Of a stretch of 64,000 bases of DNA, positions 45,690-58,500 are shown piece by piece (position 1 is the first letter of the stretch; each line of letters opens with the position of its first letter). The stretch covers positions 1-64,000 of the forward strand of contig WEDG01000420.1 of NCBI GenBank assembly GCA_017591395.1, read 5' to 3'. Below the pieces are notes generated by a model. That model made no database searches, was not told the DNA's origin, and worked only from the letters and a program-made list of their open reading frames with translations. The position numbers and the translations under genes are program-made. The DNA is from Schistocephalus solidus. Taxonomy: Eukaryota > Platyhelminthes > Cestoda > Diphyllobothriidea > Diphyllobothriidae.

Positions 45690-45870
45690 TTAAAATAGCC
45701 TTTCAATGGCCTTTGAGGCAAAATAGACGTCGTTTATGGTTAATACTTTTTTTCGTAATGTAGTTCGTTTTAGAGATAGAACCTCTAAAGGACTGCTGAT
45801 GACGTAAGCAAACAAGCCAATGCAAATGACATATAGGTGATTATTTGGGTCCCTAAGAGTGGACCACCTC
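45690..45870 (-). CDS. Tentative symporter helix-1 relic
   Basis: After a CCACTCTTAG acceptor-like site, the minus frame reads LYVICIGLFAYVISS (a helix), a basic loop, then TINDVYFASKAI, which resembles SSF helix 1 followed by the DFFLAGRSL motif. No GT donor precedes the in-frame TAA except GTATTA inside the loop, so it may be a dead exon of a third copy or chance. Confidence 0.25.
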
Positions 45871-45949
45871 ACAATCTGAGTCACACGCCACTGAGCAACG
45901 TGGAACTTGCATGCATCGGCCTGCACTATTCCCAGCGTCACTGAGGACG

Positions 45950-47330
45950 AAGAAAGAGACTCTGCTTTTCGTCGGCTCCTCCGTTGAAACCTTTTAACCG
46001 AAAGATCTTTCGAGTTTGCAAATCTGGGTCACAATATTAGGCAGTTTAGTAGGCTTAGCATCCTTGGAGACTCTGAAATTCTGTTGGGAATGTATGTTAA
46101 TAGTTGTGATTGCAGGATGGACATTTAAAAACTTTCATGGTAGCAAGAGTTGCGATTGAGACTACGAGATTTGGCAGATTTTCGAGTTAAGCGAGCCTTT
46201 GACAGCAAACCACGCGTTAACAGGTTATTTAGCAGAAGATCAGTCCAAATCTGATAAATTACGTTCTAAGAACCTTTTTCACATTTTCTGTGATAAACTC
46301 TGACCACTGCTTAAATAGAAATGAACAATGCCTATCACATTATATGCTAGCCCAGGAAGTTTGATTTTTACCTTTTACCATTCCGGTGGCGTGAATTCTT
46401 TTCCAGACCCAGTTACTTTAAGAATTATGTGGTGTCAAAATGTGTGGATCCAGGTTGCGAGTTCTAAAACATCCGGGACTGCGTTGAATATGTTTGAATA
46501 GAATAGGTTGGAGTTCATTCGTATGTATACTTTCTAAGGTGGAGTCCATATAAAAACAAGTGAATGCAGGACTGGGAAAACCGATAATCTGACATCTCTG
46601 GAAAATGGTTCTCGTGATAACTTGCATATTGCTTGCGGCTGCTTCAATAGGTTTGTTCGTAGGTCAGGAGACGTGATGACGAACCTTTTGCACCAAAAGT
46701 GAATTTACCGTAAAAAAACACGTGGAATCACTTCTGTTTTCTTTGGTATAATATCAAATGTATCATAAGGATTTGTTACCTAAGGTATCTTTTATCTTAT
46801 TTGGACAGGTCGAATCATACAGCTTATGTAGCTTATTAAACTTTTCCGAAAAATCATAGATTTACCTGGAATGGTTTTATCGAAGTGCACAAGTCTTCTA
46901 CAGGCCTAGCTATCTAAAATATCTTATGGTTTCTTTGTCTTTGAAACAGAATGACTAGAATAACTGATAATGACGAAAAAGCCAAATACTGTTTCATTTA
47001 AGCATACTAAAAAGGAATAAATTTTCCAATCAAGGATTGGATAATGTTGCATCAAAACGAAACAACCAGAAAAAGATATTCTATCATTTTCTCAGTGGTC
47101 TCACACGAATATATTTTTTCTGAAAGTTTCCTTTTAGATTTATTGGATTATCTGTGGAATTCAGTGCTCCAACTTACTTTTAAACACACAGCATACCGTA
47201 TTGTTGACTCATTGGATAGTTTGCCCCACTGTCACTATAACATCTTCTTGGTTGCGTGATTAGTTAGAAAAAAGGAAATCTAGTGGGGCCCATAGAATGA
47301 GGAATCTAGATTCATGGGTTTATATATGGA
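45950..47330. other. No gene recognised
   Basis: Only short frames without domains. Confidence 0.5.
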
Positions 47331-47339
47331 CTCCAGATG

Positions 47340-47860
47340 GCACGAAAGTTTGGCCGTCGTTTTCGACAATGTCCACCGAAGGGTGGTGCAGGGACACTGA
47401 TTGGCGCGTGAATTAGTTTTACATGATAGTGGCGCTGCAGCTACCGCACTCTCTCCTCCTCCTCCCCACCTGAGTCCGGTGTCAAGACAGAATCAAGAAG
47501 ACCGGAGATGGGAGAGGGCGCAGGTGGCTGGCGCGGCCGGAGCCACCCTTTTGTGTACCACCACACCAGGCTCGGATATCACGGAGTAGGGGTGCCATAA
47601 AGGCCGCATTAATAAAGAGCCATTGTAGCCTGACTCTAAGTCCGCCAGTCAGCCATTCCGCACAGAACACACCCGTCAGTTGGTAACCTTTTAAGCCACG
47701 GTTTTTAGCGTGTCGTGATAGTTTCGAATGGGTCAGATTGTTTAAGATGAGGAAAATGCGCTGAGCCGTTGACCTCACTCTCTCCCCCACTCCCACAATC
47801 AGACCACCGTCCAAGCCGGTCCGTTTTTTATGCAGGTGACACACAGGCATATACGAAAAC
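47340..47860. repeat. GC-richer dispersed repeat copy
   Basis: Family words in order: GGTGGTGCAGGGACACTG, CGCACTCTCTCCTCC, AGGTGGCTGGCGCGGCCGG, GTAGCCTGACTCTAAGTCC, TTTTTAGCGTGTCGTGATAG and GACCTCACTCTCTCCC. Same orientation as the 30.3 kb copy. Confidence 0.8.
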
Positions 47861-47899
47861 AAATGAATGGGAAAATGCATGAATTTCGCGTTGCGGAAG

Positions 47900-50200
47900 G
47901 AGCATTTGTTGCAATCACTCTATTCTCATGTTTCAATTTAAAAAAATGAGTTGAATGTGCATCCATATTTAGAGTGAGTTTCCGTTTCAGTTTTCCATTA
48001 AGACAGGAAAGCTTGTAAAAACTTTTGAAAAGACGCAGCATTTGACGTATTTTTATTCCGGTTCAAACATTTATGGGAAAAAACTCGCATAAGCGGTCAG
48101 TAGTGGCGGCTGCGCTAATGAACCAAAATATTTTTTATAAAACGAAAGTGGATAAAAAGAAAAAACAACGCTTCATTTATGACTGCATTCCAATGAGCTG
48201 GAAATCTAGTCAAGCGGGCAAATAACACGACTGGCGACGCTTTTTCCCAGGGACACCGACATATCCGTCTAGTAGACCTTGGTAACTCTAAATCCGAAAT
48301 TCAGGAACTGTGTCATGTACATATGACTTTGAACATATTCTTAGCTCGCGCTGTTAAACTTAGTGCCAAGCAATTGCAAAAAGGAAAGTAAATTTGAGAA
48401 TCATGTGATACAAGGTTTAAGAAATAATTGGATTAAATAGATTTATAACGTGCTTATAATTTTTGCCCAAAGTGCAATTAATGTCCAGTTATACCCTCAC
48501 AGAAAGTTTTAAAAACTGCAACGTGACCTCAGACAAGCATCGAATAAATGTTTTCAGTCCTGGCTGAATTAATCTACGTCTTTTTAAGATTATTCTCAGA
48601 AGCAGACACACACTGCAGTTACCTGCTTCAAAATCAAAGGCCTTGTGATGCACTGAGGGGCTGACTATATTTTCTTATTAATAGAGGTATTATCCTCTGT
48701 CCACAAGCTTTCAGGCAACATCATTTTTTTGAACTAGCTGCCTGGAAGGACTTTCAAGAAAAAATATTCCGTTGTATATCCTAAAATCAGTCTAAATGTA
48801 CCATCACGCGTCTAAATACGGTAAATTTGAAAAAATATGTATATAGTCTTATATTTCTAAAAAAGCAAACATTAAATTTTCCTAAAAAACGAAATAAATC
48901 ACCCGCTTCAGGGTGAATATGCAAGAGTTATGATTTTTGGATAGTAACACTGTAGAGTGATCAGCTATTAAATAAGGCATTTTTTAAAGGTTTTTGGCCA
49001 ATAAATCGTGAATCCATGACGGAGATATAAGGGAAAGGTAATCAATTTTAATTTTTTCAAAAAATTACCTTTTCATACTCGTCCACAATAATTGATCAAG
49101 TACAACAGTTTTCACATTTTTTTTTGCCTCTAATATTTAATTTCCTTGAAATGGGGACAATGAGAGCAAAATAAAATGTGTGTTAGAAGCGAGACAGTAG
49201 CGCACATCTACGAATAACAAATTAATTTGAAATTAACAACATCTTACGTTGAAATACCAGGAAACATACTGCGTTTTGTGGTCATTACTTTGTTAACTTA
49301 CAAGATTAAACGTCACCCAAATACAATCAAGGCTCAAATCCAAAGTAAATAAACGACAAAATACATAACCAATGGGAATAGGCAAAAATGAAATATTGGG
49401 CCAATGAATCAGCAGTTGTTTGGAAAAAGATTCATTGCAGTTCCTCTCAAGAGGACGGGGTCCGGAACCATGCCCAGAGAATGTGGGAACAATCAGCTCT
49501 GGTTGGTTTTCTTGATCGCCTTTTTTCTTCTACCGAAGATACTAGAAGAAAAGTTAAAAAGAACTGAAAGGACCCTGTGCACTTAAGAAAAAGAACACAT
49601 TTAAGAGCATACACCACAGAGGAAACTTTATAATTCGCCAGGTTCGTAGCCTCCAAGCCATTCCACATACATCTACGACCAGCAGGCTTACTGCGCGATT
49701 TTTCCACTACAATAATCCTGCAAAATCGCTGCTCCAATTAGAACGTTAGAAAATGGTGATAGTTCATTCCAGGGGTTGTACCGTAAATGCAAGATTAATC
49801 ATTCACCGCGGGGGTGAAGGGGCGTGAAACGCCCCTGTCAGCCATCCGTGTCTAACGATTAGAGCACGAAATCTGCCTGTGAAATTATACAGCATACTGA
49901 CAGCACAAATACTAGCTAAAAGCCCAGACACGTGTGTTTCGTCGATGTTTTTGCCACTGCGTAGCACAGCTGCGAGGAGTCCAGCTCATCTGTGGGTCCC
50001 CAGTTTTCCCTCCGTGCTTTCTGGAAGATTCACCAGTTTTGAAATTTCAGCTTTTCAAATTTTCCTTCTTTACCGGCTTTTCGTCAGTTCATCAATTTGG
50101 CCACACACGGTTGCGAGGAGGACCTTAGCTAGACTAGAAGATCCCGTGAGTAGTCTGAGTGATCGCACCCCCATATCCTGGTATTCGTATCAAGATGGAT
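47900..50200. other. No gene recognised
   Basis: AT-rich; no exon with transporter similarity and no clear repeat family found. Confidence 0.5.
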
Positions 50201-50214
50201 AGAATAAAGACCTG

Positions 50215-52180
50215 AAGGTAACCGAGAAAGGGGTTGAACGTCTCACATCTCACATGTGTGAGATAGCCAGAGGTCGCGTTAGGAAGGAGCCATCGCAGCC
50301 TGACTCTCAGACCACCAGTGAGCCACTCCACACAACACACATTAGACTGACTGTCAGGTCTGAGTGTAACACACACGACAGTTCAACCGTCGTAGTCTGA
50401 CGATGTCCATCGTATGCTCAACAGAAGGGTGGTGCAGGGACGGTGACCTGCACATGAATTAGTTTTAAGTGATAGTAGCCTTGCGCTGCAGCTACCGAAC
50501 TCTCTCCTCATCCCCCACCCTAGCCCAGTGTCATCACAGAGTCAAGAAGACCGGAGGTGGGAGATGGCGCAAGTGGCTGGCGCGGCCGGGGCCCCTAGGC
50601 CCTAGGCGTGCCACCAAACAGCCCATGTTCGGCTTTTGTTATGGCAGCGCAACCCGAATAACACCTGCCGTGCCCTGATGTGGCCTCCGTGTTGATTCAA
50701 CGCATCTATTACGTGGTCCGTTTAGGGGACACACAACAGTTTGGCCGTCGTAGTCCAACGATGGAAACCGTATGCTCCACACCAGGTGGTGCAGGGACGG
50801 TGACTTGCGCGTTTAGGGGGCACACACACAAACACTAATTCAACCGTCCTGTTCGACGATGTCCACCGTTCGCTGTGCAGGGACGGTGACTCGCGCTGGA
50901 TTATAACGATAGTAGACTTGCGCTGCCACCATCTCACTCTCTGTTCCACTCCCCCATGTGGACCCAGTGTCAAGACAGAGTCGAGAAGACCGGAGATGGG
51001 AGAGGGCGCAGGCACACACGCGGTGTTCCAACACAAACAAGAATAATACAACGCAAGGGAGGGGCGGCTCGAATCCCAAATAAGCGGGAATGCCAACAAG
51101 GCCACATTAAGTAGGAGCCATTGCAGCCTGACTCTCAGTCCGCCAGTTGTCCCTGGTGCACAAACACACACATTGGGAGGACCACACAGTCCGAGTTGTC
51201 CCGCCAGTTGGCAACCGTCCAAGCAACGGCTTTTAGCGCATCGGGATAGTTTTAAGCGCGTCAGATTGTTTATAGAAAGGAAAATGCGCTGAGCCGTCCA
51301 CCTCACTCTCTCCCCCACCCCCAAAATCCGACCAACATCCGAGCCGGTCAGTTGTCTGATGTGGGAAGGTGTGTCACACACACACACACACACACACACA
51401 TGATAGTTAGACCGTCGTAATCTACCGTATGCTCCAAAGAATGGTAGTGCAGGGACGGTGACTTGCGCGTGGATTAGTTTTGAGTGATAGTAGGCTTACA
51501 CTGCATCTACAGCACTCTCTCTTTTCTTACCCACATGTACCCGGTGTCAATACAGAGGCAAGAAGACTGAAGGCGGGGTCAGGCGTAGATTAATCTTATC
51601 CCATGGAGAGCCATAAATGGCAAAATAGCGTAGTGTGACATGAGCCTGCACCTACGCGTGCCCATGTTTGGTTTTTTTTCCTGGGAATTCAACCCAAATA
51701 ACATCTGCCGCACCCTGAGTTGGCCCGCGTGCTGGTTCAGCGCATCTATCCCATGGACCGTTTAGGCAGCAAAGCCACACACGCATATACGTCAGGTCAA
51801 CCGTCGTAATCCGACGATGTCCACCGTATGCTCCACAGGTGGTGCAGGGACGGTGACCTGTGCGTGAGTAAGCTTTAAATGATAGCCGGCCTGCGGCGTA
51901 TCTACCGCACTTTCCCTTCCCTCACCCAACTGTGTCTGCTGTCAAGACAGAGGACGAGGGATCGGGTGGGCGGCGTGAGCCTGAGAATTCACATGTCATC
52001 ACCCCCACCCCAGCTGCGGCATTTGTTCTGAGAGCACATCCCGAATAACCCTGGTGGTGCCCTGTTCTAGCCCAACGTATTGGTTCAGCACTTCTACCGC
52101 TAAACCTGTTGAGCGCGCACAGAAAAGTATTAGAGGACACCAATAGGCATGCGACAAGTGGACCAGTCCATGCCACGAGC
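50215..52180. repeat. Cluster of GC-richer dispersed repeat copies
   Basis: At least four partial units in tandem. The word GGTGGTGCAGGGACGGTGAC, or a close variant, occurs near 50432, 50786, 51448 and 51838. The AAGAAGACCGGAGGTGGGAG block occurs near 50548 and 50985. The CAGCCTGACTCTCAG word occurs near 50297 and 51124. A (CA)13 tract lies inside. The cluster ends about 150 bp before the gene 1 stop codon and so may supply part of its 3' UTR. Confidence 0.8.
51375..51400. repeat. (CA)13 microsatellite
   Basis: Perfect CA tract inside the repeat cluster. Confidence 0.95.
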
Positions 52181-52334
52181 CACTGCCGCCTCCCTTTTTG
52201 GCTCAGCGGGTGGCTATTACGCAACCTAGTCTAAACTTGTGTTACTCTAACAGGGCCCGACATCCTGTCATAAGGTTACTTCCCAGACTGCACGTCCTGG
52301 GGTTATTGTTTGGCCGCATGCATAGAAAAGAAGT

Positions 52335-52550
52335 CTACGTTTTATCTAACAAAGAGACTGTCGCTACATACCGATGTTTTGCAGAAGAGTCACTTTTCTC
52401 AGTCCTAGTCGCTTGAATTGCTGAAGTAGTAAGTACTGCGTCTTCGTCAGTTCCTTTGCTGGCGTTCAAATAATTTGCAATGGCAAGCACTACAGGCACC
52501 ATTACGCAGGCTGCCAGTCCGAGCAAATTCCATAGTCGAATTCCAAAAAT
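52335..52550 (-). CDS. Gene 1 last exon, C-terminal helix and tail
   Basis: Acceptor CTGTTTGAAG, 216 nt, phase 0 to stop. It reads IFGIRLWNLLGLAACVMVP, then VVLAIANYL, followed by a polar, Ser/Thr-rich tail ending in TAG. Confidence 0.85.
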   Translation of the reverse strand: MFGIRLWNLLGLAACVMVPVVLAIANYLNASKGTDEDAVLTTSAIQATRTEKSDSSAKHRYVATVSLLDKT

Positions 52551-55500
52551 CTTCAAACAGAAGATACCGTCAAATACATCTTCGTGGATAATAAGAGCAT
52601 AAAACCTCGAAGTCACTGGAATATTTTTGCTCGAGTAAAAAAAGACCAAACCATTTAGGGAAAAGCACCATCTTATTACTCAGCATTGATTCACTGCCAA
52701 AGGTGGAAGCCATGCAACTCACCCAGACGTAAAATTGCGTGTATGGAAAGTTGTTTTTCGTCGGGGAGAGGAGCGGCCAGACAATTAGAAACCAGATAAT
52801 AATACCAGCAAGGCCGATGCTGGTGGCTTTTCGCACCAACCGGAGGGATCGTTTGACCTCAGTCAGTGCTGGTTTCCCTTCGCTCAACCGTGGCGAGAAG
52901 CGCAGATCCAGTTCACTAAAAATGCATGACGTTTGTTTATACGTTGGGCTCCGGCGTAGAAATGTGTCACCTTGTAAACGCAATTTGTTAATACGCAGTA
53001 CAATACGTTAAAACTACAAATCCTTCATTGTGTTCGTGATCTTCGAAGGCTTCCCTAGGGGAATAACCCCGGAGTCGGCAAGTGTCCTTCATATTTACTG
53101 AAGCATGAAAGGTTACAAAATGCAAATCGAACTTAACAGACACATCAGATTGTGGTTAGTGGTACTTAAGGCTACTAAACCATGTGAGGGTGGTTACACG
53201 ACATCACGTGTGGATTTCGGGGGCAAACGTCAAGAGGAAACTCTACTTTTGTTCATTGAAGGCATGCGTGGGTGCTAGTGAGAGCCTTTCTTTAGACCTG
53301 TTTAATGATTTGAGATGTACGATGAGTTGGGAGGAAGGCAGATGTGTCACCTTAGTGCGCCTTCTGTTGAAATAAACTCAGGCGGCTGAAAACTCTTGTC
53401 CTTAGAAGTAGCTGTGACGAGTCCACTCGTCCGCAGCAGAAGGCATTTACAAGTACACATCCAGTCGCAGGCTCTTTGAATGCAGGTCCGGATGTTATTA
53501 GAAGTTTTTTTTCGAAGAGGTATACCCTTTATACTTTTATGCTAGGGCTCTTCAGGCTACACGTCGCAGAGTCCTATGTGAGTGCCTTATTAGCTCGACC
53601 AAATGGTCCGCGTCTGTGGTTTGGTGCCATCCTGGTTTATTGTGCGCGGAGCAAGCGCTTCAGGCACGTGCCGTCGATCATTGCCGTCGATCCAGCATCC
53701 CTGTTCTAAACCCGCTGGCTCAAGGTTCTTTACATAACCGTCGTCCGCTCGGGCACACGTGTGTCCAGATCGTCACGGCAAATCAAGCGCTACTTGAATA
53801 CGCCACCCTATGGCAAATGCAACCTGAGCCGCTAAACATCCCTCGGGTGATGCAACACACATGCACACACTAATTGGACAACAGTTTAACTTTTTCCACT
53901 AACCTATTCCATCGGCTGCCACCGCTGTCTCATTCCATCTCTCAGAGCAGGACTGGACGCAGTCAATATTAGCCTTGGCCTTGCCAGTGGACAAGATAAC
54001 AACTCAGGTCTCGGTGCACACTAAATCCTTCATTCTATCTTTCCTTAAAACCCGGGATTTGGCCAGATGACTGTAACGTTTGGTGGAGAAACAATGTTTA
54101 GATTCGATAGAATCATGTTATGCCAGCCACCTGTGTCGGATCCGGCCTTTGCTCATCTTGACTATCTCATGATACCAGAACAGGTATGGTTAGGGAAAAG
54201 AAGATGCGGTAGATGCTACGCACCCAGCTCCCTGTGGGTCATACGGTGGACATCGTTGGTAAAAACAAGCAAACCGTCACTTAACGTTACAATTTGGTTG
54301 TAACACTCAGAATTGTATAAGAGATAATAAATCCTTACCCATTCAGCAGCTATCGTCCTTCTTCAGATGAAAGCCGAAGATTTCACATGCACTGTCGGCT
54401 AATCAATGCTAATCGGTATATTTTAGCCTAATTTGCCTCTTTGAAAGCCGATGTGACCGAAGTTCGCACATAAGTCAATATTCCGATCGCAACCGACAGG
54501 ACAGCCAGCCCATACCAAAGTTGATAGGACGTTGAACTTACTAACTCGCGATGACCAAAGAACGCGGGTTGGAGGCTCAGGTGTGAAAAAACCTGAGCTT
54601 GGACAGTGTTGGATGTCGAGTCCTAATAAGCCAGAAATGGCTGCCCTAGTCCCTTTTGTCGGCAGTCTCCTTTCAGATGGCAATTTTGACCTCCCACCGC
54701 GAACGCATTCACGCTAGTTCAATATTTGAAGGAAATTTTGCCATGACCCGGTCTTCAAAACCGTCACCTAAACCGTCAGTGGACTGAAATAAAACGGTAA
54801 GTATGCCTTGTATGGCCACCTTAACAGGACACGGGAAAAGGAACCGCCTACAATACCTGTGGCTTCGCGCCAAATTCCATGGAAATAAGGTTTAGGATTA
54901 AGGTGAGTGAAAGCGTTAACTTCGGGGTTAGGTTTAATTTTGGAGCTAAGGTCAGAGTTGGGGTTAAGATCAGAATTAGACTAAGGGTTAAAGTTTTTGC
55001 TCTTGGTAACTGTAGGGTTAAGGTTAAGAGTAGGGCTAGCGTAAACATTAAGATTCGCGTTTAGTTTTATGTTAGGGTTAGTGTTAGCGTGAAGACCTTC
55101 CTGAAATTTATCGTTAGGCCACATATTTTAAGTGTACGGGGTGGTTCGTATTCCCATGTCCTGTTTAGGCGGCCATACAAGGCATCCCTACCCTGAAAGT
55201 GCTATGCGGTGAGCAATGTTTTACATATCAACTTTATAGGTCTTTTTAATATTAAGTTATCCTCTCTTGTGATTGGTTGTCTCACTACGAAGCTCGGCGA
55301 ACTGTGGGAAGCATGCAGTGAGGTGCCAGTCCAACTCTGAGGGATCGGACGGCGCCTTCAGTGATTGTCGTCTCGGAGAATGACCTAACAACAAAATAAG
55401 AGGGAGAAAACTTGCTGCGAATAGAGTTCAGGCCAAGGTGTCAGAGGATTGTCGATGGCTAGAGTGGCTGCCCACACGGCCTGAGATTCCTCGTCCGACA

Positions 55501-58500
55501 GGCTTTCAGAAAATAAGCAGCACCACAAGACAGGGATGACAAATCCCGAAATGAACGAGGTCAAAGTGGCCACAAGGAGTCCATCGAGTGAAACTAGAAA
55601 TAAAATAGCGTACGCTGTGGCTGAATCATACGATACGTGCAGTGAGCCTATTGGTTATACTTCATGGTACTTTTTAAAACTTGGAACCAGGCTAACTGAC
55701 TATAAATGCACCTAAAACACTGATGCCTTTTGTGAGAGCCATGAGGATGGAAACGCTTCAAGCCCTTGTTAATGTGTCACTCATTACGCTTTTGACAAAA
55801 AACCTTAACAGTCGATTTCGGATGTTGCTAGCTGAAATTAAGTTATACCTTCCCCGGCAGCTAATGCACCTTCTGTGATTGATCATTCCTTCCCGTCTTT
55901 TGCACGAAGTTCTCTAACAGCTTTTGATTAGAATATATTAAGATTTGGCGATTATCAGATGGTCCCATTTACGGTTACAACTCCGAAGTGAATTTTTTCG
56001 CAACTCTTATAAATATGTAAATTCCTCCGTCACATTGGACACCTACATATGTTGTATGTACTAAGTCAACTTGTAAGAGTTATCAGGAGGTACGTGGGTT
56101 GCAGTTGAGCGATCAAAAAGTTTTGATATTAAGCTTAGTTGAAGTTAAGTGTAGGCACGACTATTGGGAAAGCTGTAAAATCTGACATAACTGTCATTTT
56201 CTCTCCAGAATACACTATATGCACTGCAATCTGTTCTTCGGTGCATTTCGAAAAGGAAATTTAGTACATGTATAAGTAAAAGGACCTTAAGGCTGGCAAA
56301 GGCACTGTGTCTGTCTTATGCAAAATTATTTTGAATACCTCAAGGTATTACGCTCAAAGTACTCTTCAAAGAAACAATTTTGTCATTAAGCCTGTTAGAA
56401 ATCGTTTTTCCTTACAATATATTTCAGTTTTTGAAGCCAAATTAAAATTATTCATTTGGTCCAATTTTGAAAACGTCGGTGGCCTCGGTGGGCTTTGGAC
56501 CCACGACAAGAAGGAGAAGGCTTTAGTATATCCAACGTTGTAACCTTCTGCACAACTAAGCTCCTATTAACTTGAAATTATGCTTTCTGGACCTCATTAT
56601 CGGTCAGAATACTCCAAATATGGCACGCATAAAGTCAACAATGTGGGCGAGAACGACAAGGTAATCACAAGAATCCCGATTAAAAATACTTAGGAAGATT
56701 GAGAGTTAGTTCATTACTGCGCGCAAGTACCGATTCGGGGTGGCCCCAATGACCCAGGCAGCTGGTTGAGGTTTTAGTCGCCAATAGTTTAAGGTGAAAA
56801 GGGTCTCTAACTTTAAGAACTGGCCCAGATTTTCGCAAACTTTCTCATCTCAGCTTTGGGCATATGTGCTGATTAATTTTGTCACAATCTAAACAGCAAT
56901 CATCAGGTGACTGCTTTATTACCCTACGACAGACAGGCAGGCAGACCTGAAGCAATCCCGAATACTCAGTGTCCAGTCAGTATAACAATCAAACTGAGCC
57001 TACAAAATGGGCACATTGTGCACAACCATATCCAACAAGTTTTCCCAATTTTATCTAATAAATGAATAGGTAAGGAATGGAAACAGTTAATTCCAGGGGG
57101 CTTCACTGAAAAAAGACAAAAGGAGGACTGTGGTGAGGGCACCACCACGTCAGCCATCCGCGTGTACACCACTAAACCAACTGCACAGTTTTCTAGTTGC
57201 CGACCGTACCGCGGGGTTGTAGTCTCCACGTTGTTGGGAGTGGGCGTCAGCTTGAAATGACGACGCAGCGAGTGGTTCAACGATCACATCCTGCCTGCTC
57301 TGATATTCTAACCGTGATGGTAGAGATGACAATCTGCAAGCAACTACGCAAAGGCCGTGATTAGGTACCATCCACAGTTTCAAAGGTTTGGACAGAGTTT
57401 GATAGATGAGCTGGCATAGTTTTGTCCTGATGGATATGTTACAGCATATTCTCGTCCAGCGGCGAGACCGTTTTTTCCGTCATCCCCCTCTTCGGTTAGG
57501 CCTTAAACTTTTAGTACATATTTAGTCGATCACATCTGACGTTAGTTAATCCGAATAAAATATATGGATCGATACTTCGGTCACGAGATCATCGGTTCAC
57601 AGTGTTAGACTTCTGATCAACAGGTCACAGGTTTGAGCTTCGGGTGGGGCACCACCTGGGGTTTGGGTATGTCTGACTGATGATGCCTAATGAGCCAGAA
57701 ATGGCCATTTCAGTCTCCCTAGTCTTTGTCGACATTGTTCATCTGCCTTTACTACTACTAGCCGATGTGCGGCTGCTGGTGAGGCTCGAAAATGATCTCC
57801 AAGGCAGAACGGAGCGAGTGAGGTCCGTTAGCAATCGGTGAGCGTTTTTATCAACGAATAGATTTGACCATTTTTAGAGCAGATTTTATCGCTTGTCAAG
57901 TTTAAAAGTGGAAAATTCGACTAGTCCGCGCATGCCGGATCCAGGCCCATACGTTGATTTTAGGTCAATTAAGTTCATGTTCAATCGGGTCAATTATTGG
58001 TTCCCCCCTGTACAATCATGCTCAATGCACTAGGTGGTGCAACAAATAAGCTAAAGAGGACTGGCTTCCAACAACGGTGGATGTAATATCACTATCTACA
58101 CGTACCCACTCATTATTTGGCCAAGATCGGGAGAGGCCCTTAATTTTGGATTAATTGTTTGCTTGTGTTCTTAGGTGGACAATTAATGCCCTCGGTTGGC
58201 ATACTGCTTTCTCATTGAGTTTACCTTTTAATAGCTGTGTGAAGGAGAGCCAACTTCTCTCTTGATGTTTCTGTGAGAATCGTGTCATATAGTCTTCGTG
58301 CTTATGCAAAACCCTTTTTTCTCGCAGGTACTCTAAAATACAGCTGCATGGTAGGCGAATATAAACATTTTAGAGTCCTTGCAAGACAGGTTTTTCTAGT
58401 TAGTTAACGTGTGGCTAGCATCTCCACAGTTTATTTATTTATTTTCACATTTTTCCTCAGATATTATTGTATGGGTTCGCCAAAATCTCCCAGTGCTCTC

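Noticed and set aside
54848..55064. Open frames in the TTAGGG-like tract
   Set aside because: Low-complexity translation of the degenerate repeat.
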